A DNA stretch of 39,661 bases from Nocardiopsis alborubida. GTDB lineage: Bacteria; Actinomycetota; Actinomycetes; Streptosporangiales; Streptosporangiaceae. The position numbers were made by a program, and so were the translations under genes. The notes beneath the pieces are model-generated. The model was not told the DNA's origin and made no database searches. It saw only the letters and a program-made list of their open reading frames with translations. The stretch covers positions 1 to 39,661 of the forward strand of contig NZ_JAAXPG010000046.1 of the NCBI RefSeq assembly GCF_012396365.1. Reading direction: 5' to 3'. Below are positions 34,682 to 39,661 of the stretch, one piece after another; within the stretch, counting starts at the first letter, position 1; each line of letters opens with the position of its first letter.

Positions 34682-37597
34682 TCAGCCGAGCTCCGCGAGC
34701 TCGCGCTCGGTCGAGGCCTGCTCCCCCGCGTCCCTCAACTCCCCGAAGAGGACGGCCGATCGCTCCAGGTAGAGGCCCGCCTCGGCCCTCCGGCCGCTGC
34801 GGACGCACACCCGGCCGAGGTCTCGCAGGACGACGGCCCTGCCCACGGGGTCGTCGAGTTCCTCGACCAGACCGCGCGCCCTGTGGAGGTGCTCCAGCGC
34901 CCGCTCGTACTCGCCCCCAGCCGCCTCCAGCAGACCGGTCCTGCGCAGGACCTGGGCACAGGCCCGGGAGTCCCCCGTCTCCTCGGCCAGGGACAGGGCC
35001 CGGTCGAGCTCGTCCCGGCCCTGCCGGATGTCACCCTCCAGACAGCGCAGGTACCCCATGAGCATCAGGCACCGCCACTGGCCGCCCAGGTCCCCGACCA
35101 CCAGGAACCCCTCCAGTGCCTGTTCGCAGAGGCGGATGGCCCCGGCCCGCTCGCCCCGCAGGTCGGCCAGGCTGGCCAGTCCCCTGCGGGCCAGGGCCCG
35201 GCCGTGCGTGTCGCCCAGGTCGTCGAACTCGGCCAGGGCCTCCTCCAGCATCGCCGCGCGGAGGGCGTCGTCCTTGCCCTGGGTGAGGGTGGCTCCGGCC
35301 ATCTCCATCAGCGCGGCCCGTCCGCGGCGGTTGCCGCTCTCGCGGAGGACGGGCTCCACCGCGCCGTACAGTTCGGAGAGGTCGTCGAGGTAGCCGCGTC
35401 GGGTCAGGAACAGGGAGATGCCCGCCACCAGGTCCCAGGAGTGCTCGTCCAGCCCCTCGGCCACGGCCTGGAGGGCGGCGTGCCGGATGTTGGCCCGCTC
35501 CGCCTCCAACCAGGTGTAGGGATCGGCCATCAGGCGCTCCACGTACCTGGGCGGGGGTGACCAGCGGGGCGCCTCCCCGCGCAGACGCAGGTAGTCGCCG
35601 CCCATCAGCCTCCGGTTGGCGGTGTCCAGGAGCGACAGCCAGCCGCCCAGCAGCCGCTCGACGGCGGCCCCTCTACCGCCGTCCTCCTCCCGGAGGAGCC
35701 GCTCACGGGAGAAGTCGCGGACGAGCTCGTGGAAGCGGTAGACCGGCTCGCCTGCCGCGTCCACGCCGATGATGTCGATCATGTGCGCGTCCACGAGCGG
35801 TTCGACGAGGTCCGAGGGGAAGGCGCGGCCGTCGTCGAGCAGCGCCCCGGCCGTCCAGGCCGGGATGGTGGGCCCCTCCATCGTCCCGAGCAGCCGGAAG
35901 GCGCGGGCGGTCCGCGGCTCGATGCCGTCGTAGGTCAGGGAGAGGCTGGCCCGGACGGTCATGTCGCCGTGGGCGAGCTCGTCCAGCCTGTTGCGCTCGT
36001 CGGCGAGGCGCTCCACCATCGCCGCAAGCCGCCAGCGCGGCCGGGCCGCCAGCCGGGCGGAGATGATCCGCAGGGCCAGGGGCAGGCGTCCGACGGCGCG
36101 CACCAGGGCGCGGGCCGCCTCGGGCTCGGCCCTCACCCGCGCCTCCCCCAGGACCCGGGAGAGCAGCTCGATCGACGCGTCGCCGGGCAGGGTGTCCAGT
36201 TGCACCTGCGTGGCTCCCGGCAGCCCCGTGAGGAAGGCCCGCGAGGTGACGACGACCCCGCATCCCGCGCCCGCGGGGATCAGAGGCAGCAGCTGGGCCT
36301 CGTCCGCGGCGTCGTCCAGTACGACGAGCACGCGCCGGGAGGCGAGCATCCCCCGGTACATGACCGCCCGCTCGTCCACGTCCTCGGGGATGGCCTGTGC
36401 CGGCGCGCCCAGGGAGCGCAGGAACCTGCTCAGAACGTCGGACGAGGTCAGCGGGTTGCCCCGGGTCGCCCGCAGGTCGCAGTAGAGCTGTCCGTCGGGA
36501 TAGTGCTCGGCCGCCAGGGCGTGGGCGACGCGCATGGCGGTGGCGCTCTTGCCCACACCGGGGCGCCCCATGAGCACCGCGACACCGACCCGGCCGCCGC
36601 CGACCAGGGTCTCCTGGATCGTGCGGGTGACGTCCTCGCGGCCGACGAAGTCGGCGGTGTCGGTGGGCAACTGGTAGGGGCGGTCCCCCGGTTCGGGGTA
36701 CCGAGGAGTCTCCTCCTCGCCGGAGGGAACCGGGGAAGCCGCCGGGGCTGCGGGGACGGCGGGGACGGCGGGCGCCTGGAGCACGGGGTCCCCCGCGAGG
36801 ATGGCGTTCTCCATGCCGCGCAGCTCCTCGCCGGGCTCCAGGCCGAGCTCCTCCACCAGTAGGCCGCGTCCGGTCCGGTAGGTGTCCAGGGCCTCCGCCT
36901 GACGCCCCGAGCGGTACAGGGCGAGCATCAGCTGGGCGCGCAGACGCTCGCGGAGCGGGTGCTCCCCGACCAGGGTGCGGAGCTCCCCCACCAGCTGGGA
37001 GTGCCGTCCCAGATCCAGTTCGACGTCCACATAGGACTCGATCACGGAGAGTCGCTCCTCGTCCAGCCGGGTGGCCTTGGCCGCCAGGGGCGTGGAGCCG
37101 ATCCCGCTCAGGGTCGGCCCGCGCCACAGGTCGGCCGCGGCGCGCAGCGCGGCCGCCACCTCATCCCCGTGGCCCCGCCCGTTCAGGGCGGCGGCCTCCC
37201 TGACCAGGGTCCGCTGGACGTGCACGTCGACGGTCCCGGGGTCGACCACGAGCAGGTACCCCGGCGGTCGGGTCTTGATACTCGCCCCGGTGGGCTTCAG
37301 GAGGCGGCGCAGGCGGGAGACGCAGATCTGTACCTGGGTCCGGGCCGTGTCCGGCGGATCGTACTCCCAGAGCACGTCGATCAGGTGGTCGACGGAGACG
37401 ACGCGTTCGAGTTCAAGGAGCAGCGCGCTGAGGACGATCTGCTGGCGTCCGGCGGGTACGGGTACCAGCCCCTGGGGGCCGTTGATCTCCAGAGGGCCGA
37501 GCAGCCGGAATCGGATTCCAGACCGCTCCGGGGGGATGTCGATCGTCTCTCCTCGGGAATTCCCATCGCATCGACGGATGTGGGTTTTCTGGACCAC
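34682..37597 (-). CDS. SARP-family regulator with NB-ARC and TPR (AfsR-like)
   Basis: 971 residues. The winged helix (from about residue 29, RFRLLGPLEINGPQGLVPVP) and BTAD (VDVHVQRTLVREAAALNGRG onward, to about 270) form the SARP core. The NB-ARC ATPase has Walker A GRPGVGKSA (Lys350) and Walker B VLVVLDDAAD. C-terminal TPR-like helices run from about 650. SARPs bind 11-bp-spaced direct repeats and activate secondary-metabolite genes; the ATPase-TPR part senses a signal by oligomerisation. The GTG start has no ribosome site, and a -10 just upstream suggests a leaderless message. It probably controls the lanthipeptide locus. It ends 11 bases from the secreted-peptide gene. Confidence 0.93.
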   Translation of the reverse strand: MVQKTHIRRCDGNSRGETIDIPPERSGIRFRLLGPLEINGPQGLVPVPAGRQQIVLSALLLELERVVSVDHLIDVLWEYDPPDTARTQVQICVSRLRRLLKPTGASIKTRPPGYLLVVDPGTVDVHVQRTLVREAAALNGRGHGDEVAAALRAAADLWRGPTLSGIGSTPLAAKATRLDEERLSVIESYVDVELDLGRHSQLVGELRTLVGEHPLRERLRAQLMLALYRSGRQAEALDTYRTGRGLLVEELGLEPGEELRGMENAILAGDPVLQAPAVPAVPAAPAASPVPSGEEETPRYPEPGDRPYQLPTDTADFVGREDVTRTIQETLVGGGRVGVAVLMGRPGVGKSATAMRVAHALAAEHYPDGQLYCDLRATRGNPLTSSDVLSRFLRSLGAPAQAIPEDVDERAVMYRGMLASRRVLVVLDDAADEAQLLPLIPAGAGCGVVVTSRAFLTGLPGATQVQLDTLPGDASIELLSRVLGEARVRAEPEAARALVRAVGRLPLALRIISARLAARPRWRLAAMVERLADERNRLDELAHGDMTVRASLSLTYDGIEPRTARAFRLLGTMEGPTIPAWTAGALLDDGRAFPSDLVEPLVDAHMIDIIGVDAAGEPVYRFHELVRDFSRERLLREEDGGRGAAVERLLGGWLSLLDTANRRLMGGDYLRLRGEAPRWSPPPRYVERLMADPYTWLEAERANIRHAALQAVAEGLDEHSWDLVAGISLFLTRRGYLDDLSELYGAVEPVLRESGNRRGRAALMEMAGATLTQGKDDALRAAMLEEALAEFDDLGDTHGRALARRGLASLADLRGERAGAIRLCEQALEGFLVVGDLGGQWRCLMLMGYLRCLEGDIRQGRDELDRALSLAEETGDSRACAQVLRRTGLLEAAGGEYERALEHLHRARGLVEELDDPVGRAVVLRDLGRVCVRSGRRAEAGLYLERSAVLFGELRDAGEQASTERELAELG

Positions 37598-37603
37598 ATC
37601 GCG

Positions 37604-37609
37604 ATTCTA
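37604..37609 (-). promoter_or_regulatory. -10 box for a probably leaderless SARP transcript
   Basis: TAGAAT on the minus strand ends six bases before the GTG at 37597, so transcription would begin at or next to the start codon. No clear -35 is visible. Confidence 0.5.
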
Positions 37610-37950
37610 CACGGAAAGCGGGATCGAACTTTCACGGAACGCCCTTCCCGAACACGCGGACAAGCCCGGGCCGTGCGGGCAAGCACATCCGGAAGCCCCT
37701 GGCAGGAGCCGCCCCCCGGGGAGAATGCGAACACCTGGACTTGGGCCACCGGCTGGTTACCGCCGAAACTCCCCTCCCGCCCCCGCGGGCCGCCCCAACC
37801 ATGCATAACGCACACACAGTCACCGAAATGCGGCACAAGGAAATGGCCGGATCCGGCCATCCGTAACCGCTCCTGGAACTCCGGGAAACGGACTCCCGGA
37901 GAGGGCCCTCCTTTCCCGGCCACTCCCGACCAACCACGTCCAGTAACGCC

Positions 37951-37969
37951 GATAGCGGCGCGATAGCGG
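37951..37969 (+). promoter_or_regulatory. Phased direct repeat upstream of the NTF2-like gene
   Basis: GATAGCGG at 37951-37958 and again at 37962-37969, starts 11 bp apart and both preceded by C, 56 bases upstream of the GTG at 38026. It shares GATAG and the 11-bp period with the repeats near 34.2 and 34.4 kb. A weak -10 (TTTACG, 37982-37987) follows. Confidence 0.6.
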
Positions 37970-38025
37970 AAGGATTCCGCGTTTACGCAGCATGGGAGGC
38001 CGGAACGCGCAGCGAGGAGAGCCCC

Positions 38026-38421
38026 GTGCCCCAGTCCCCGGGAGGCCCCCCGCCTCCCCCCACAAGTGCCAGCGTCTCGTCGATCGGGGTGGAACACGCC
38101 CTGTTGTCCTACCTCTACCTGGACCGGGGGGACCCTGACGGCTACGCCTCGCTCGTGGACGGCGCCGCCCGTTTCGAGCATCCCGGGTTCCCCGTCGCGT
38201 TCGGGTCCGAGGAGGCCGCGGCCCTGGTCCTCAAGTGCTACGGCTCCAGTGGCATCCACCGCCCCCGACGCGTCGTCGCCGCGGACGGGGACGTGGTGGT
38301 GACCGGCGTGCTCACCCGGAGGGCGGGCGGGGGGGACGACCAGGAGTTCGCGGACCTCTTCGCGATCACCGAGCACGGACTCCTGTCCTCCTGGCGGAGG
38401 TACCACCGGCCCACCGGGTGA
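38026..38421 (+). CDS. NTF2/SnoaL-like protein
   Basis: 131 residues, GTG with GAGGAG seven bases upstream. A Pro-rich start (to about 18) is followed by an alpha+beta cone of the NTF2/SnoaL type: helix VEHALLSYLYLDRGDPDGYA, SLVDGAARFEHP, then strands (VVAADGDVVVTGVL, EFADLFAITEHGLLSSWRRY). SnoaL-like folds act as isomerases, binding proteins or dimerisation modules. In lanthipeptide loci NTF2-like proteins occur but their role is usually unknown. Location beside the phased repeat suggests SARP control. Confidence 0.78.
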   Translation: MPQSPGGPPPPPTSASVSSIGVEHALLSYLYLDRGDPDGYASLVDGAARFEHPGFPVAFGSEEAAALVLKCYGSSGIHRPRRVVAADGDVVVTGVLTRRAGGGDDQEFADLFAITEHGLLSSWRRYHRPTG

Positions 38422-38606
38422 AAACCGGCCGGAAAGCGTTCGGCGACCGTGAGTTCCGTGTGAGAGCCCCTTGGAATTCTGCGAAAAGGAGAGGCGTCCG
38501 CAACCCCTCCCCGCAGACGCCGGGCCGCCCAGAAACACCTCGGGATCCGTCCAAGGCCAGCGTCTCGACAAGCCCCTTCCAGCTCCACCGGACCGAAGGA
38601 ACTCTG

Positions 38607-39344
38607 TTGAGAATCGTCATCGCCGATCCCTGCCCGTTCGCGAGATCCGGAATGAGAGAAGCGCTCCGGGGCGAGGCCGACATCGAGGTCGTGGCCGCCC
38701 CCGGCACCGGAGGCGAGACGGTCGCGCGCATCCTCGACGCGGACGTCGACGTCGCCGTCGTCCACACCGACATGGGCGACATGGACGGCTTCACCGTCAC
38801 CCGCATGGTGGCGGACCGCGCCAGTGTCGTGCTCCGCTCCTCCGGCGACCCCGCCGTGGACGCCGCCGAGGCCCTCAGGGCCGGCGCCCACGGCGTGGTG
38901 AGCTGCACCAGCGGACCGCGGGTCGTGATCGACGCCCTGCGGGAGACCCACCACCGGGACATCTTCCTGGAGCCCGCCGTACTGCGGCGGCTCCTCGGAC
39001 CGGACACCGTCGGCACCGCGCCGGGAGCACACCGGCCCTCGGGGGTGGACGTCCTCACCGACCGCGAGCGCGAGGTACTGCTCCTGGTCGGCCAGGGGCT
39101 GGACAACCGGGACATCGCGGCACGGTTGACCGTGAGCGAGGGAACCGTCAAAACACACGTCAACCGCGCGATGACCAAACTCCAGCTGCCCTCCCGGGCC
39201 CGGCTCGTCGTGTTCTGCTACGAGAACGCCCTGATCACCCCCTCGATCCGAATTCCAAAGGAGGGTCTCTCAAAAAAGCGTCAACTTATGCGACAGAAGA
39301 AGATCAACCCAGGGATGACGACGGCGGCAGGGTCGCTCGGATAG
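38607..39344 (+). CDS. LuxR-type regulator with degenerate receiver domain
   Basis: 245 residues. The TTG at 38607 follows GAAGGA and starts the receiver at its first strand (RIVIADPCPFARSG). The C-terminal GerE helix-turn-helix is intact (LTDREREVLLLVGQGLDNRD, IAARLTVSEGTVKTHV). The receiver (1 to about 115) is atypical: one acidic residue (Asp7) instead of two, a phosphorylation loop HTDMGDMDG about two residues shorter than usual around Asp55, and Cys100 where Lys is expected. Phosphorylation is doubtful. A 35-residue basic tail follows the DNA-binding domain. No sensor kinase lies nearby. Likely regulator of the alpha precursor 114 bases downstream. Confidence 0.87.
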   Translation: MRIVIADPCPFARSGMREALRGEADIEVVAAPGTGGETVARILDADVDVAVVHTDMGDMDGFTVTRMVADRASVVLRSSGDPAVDAAEALRAGAHGVVSCTSGPRVVIDALRETHHRDIFLEPAVLRRLLGPDTVGTAPGAHRPSGVDVLTDREREVLLLVGQGLDNRDIAARLTVSEGTVKTHVNRAMTKLQLPSRARLVVFCYENALITPSIRIPKEGLSKKRQLMRQKKINPGMTTAAGSLG

Positions 39345-39458
39345 TTTTTCATCAACGCCGAAGGGCAGCAGGGAAAACGCCCGGAAAGCGAAGGAAAAAA
39401 TCCGAACAATCTTTTCTCCGCGCCGGAGGGCACGGTGGAAAGGAAAGGAGAAGCGATC

Positions 39459-39635
39459 ATGCCGAAGGACCACGAGGGCGACATCGAGCTGACCACCGAG
39501 ATCAACGAGCAGGAGTTCGACGACCCCACGGTCGGCGGTTCCGGCGAGGTCGGCGCCGCGACGATCAGCAGCTGGCTGGGCAACGACGGCAAGATCTGCA
39601 CCGCGACCGTCGAGTGCATGCCCACCTGCAACTGA
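39459..39635 (+). CDS. Two-component lantibiotic alpha-type precursor
   Basis: 58 residues. The ATG at 39459, eight bases after AAAGGAG, is preferred over an in-frame GTG at 39435. A short acidic leader (1-27) ends VGG. The 31-residue core ends LGNDGKICTATVECMPTCN, matching haloduracin alpha (LGNKGAYCTLTVECMPSCN) and lichenicidin alpha (CTVTKECMPSCN). CTATVEC is the lipid II-binding CTxTxEC ring motif shared with mersacidin. By analogy Ser37-Cys47, Thr48-Cys53 and Thr50-Cys57 could form three thioether rings; the haloduracin N-terminal disulfide is absent, since Ser38 replaces one Cys. It is likely modified by LanM, but a second synthetase may lie past the right edge. Confidence 0.93.
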   Translation: MPKDHEGDIELTTEINEQEFDDPTVGGSGEVGAATISSWLGNDGKICTATVECMPTCN

Positions 39636-39661
39636 CCCCCGCCCCCCGGCAGCGGTCATCC

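Larger units (their letters stand above)
37598..38025. other. Divergent control region between the large SARP and the NTF2-like gene
   Basis: About 430 bases with no gene. Contains the SARP -10 box at 37604 and the phased repeat at 37951. It is less GC-rich than its surroundings. Confidence 0.6.

Noticed and set aside
38607..39344. LuxR regulator as partner of the kinase pair at 2-4.5 kb
   Set aside because: It lies 34 kb away in another gene set and its receiver lacks residues needed for phosphorylation.
39270..39659. Minus-strand open frames opposite the alpha precursor
   Set aside because: They are shadows of the regulator tail and the precursor; the precursor has a ribosome site and a family match.

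Overview
The window is high-GC actinobacterial DNA. The clustered heat-shock genes with HspR, the DtxR-type iron box, the AfsR-like SARP regulator and the lanthipeptide genes all fit a filamentous actinomycete; Nocardiopsis or a close relative is my best guess from the protein style, not a proven assignment. No tRNA, rRNA, insertion sequence or CRISPR array was recognised.

Positions 1-24.2 kb are mostly chromosomal housekeeping and accessory genes. Two hypothetical genes (576-1993) are followed by a minus-strand group: DrrA/DrrB-like ABC exporter, then two overlapping DesK-type sensor kinase genes, one of which has lost its phospho-acceptor histidine. Next come an iron-box-controlled DUF2470 gene, a TetR repressor divergent from a membrane-anchored HSL-type hydrolase with two abutting palindromic operators between them, an EtfD-like membrane iron-sulfur oxidoreductase with a palindrome on its promoter, and a secreted polysaccharide-lyase-like protein. 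The dnaK-grpE-dnaJ-hspR operon, preceded by a HAIR element, and clpB occupy 14.3-21.5 kb. A minus-strand epimerase-like gene and an ABC-2 exporter pair follow.

Positions 24.7-26.5 kb hold an ECF42-type sigma factor and its usual DGPF/YCII partner, with a candidate ECF42 promoter.

Positions 26.8-39.66 kb (right edge) form a class II lanthipeptide locus. Two mersacidin-type precursors share a conserved leader but have different cores (lanA1, lanA2). They are followed by one LanM synthetase, a small membrane-fusion-like protein and a C39-peptidase ABC exporter, the last three translationally coupled. The other half holds a small SARP-like DNA-binding protein, a secreted mini-protein, a 971-residue SARP-NB-ARC-TPR regulator, an NTF2/SnoaL-like protein and a LuxR-type regulator with a degenerate receiver domain. 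The last gene encodes a precursor whose C-terminus closely matches the alpha peptides of two-component lantibiotics (haloduracin, lichenicidin). LanA2 carries a short beta-like motif. The locus may therefore make a two-component lantibiotic from precursors about 12 kb apart, and it probably continues past the right edge.

Two intergenic regions of this locus carry direct repeats of a GATAG-containing word spaced exactly 11 bp, the architecture of SARP binding sites. They suggest that the large regulator controls the genes around it.
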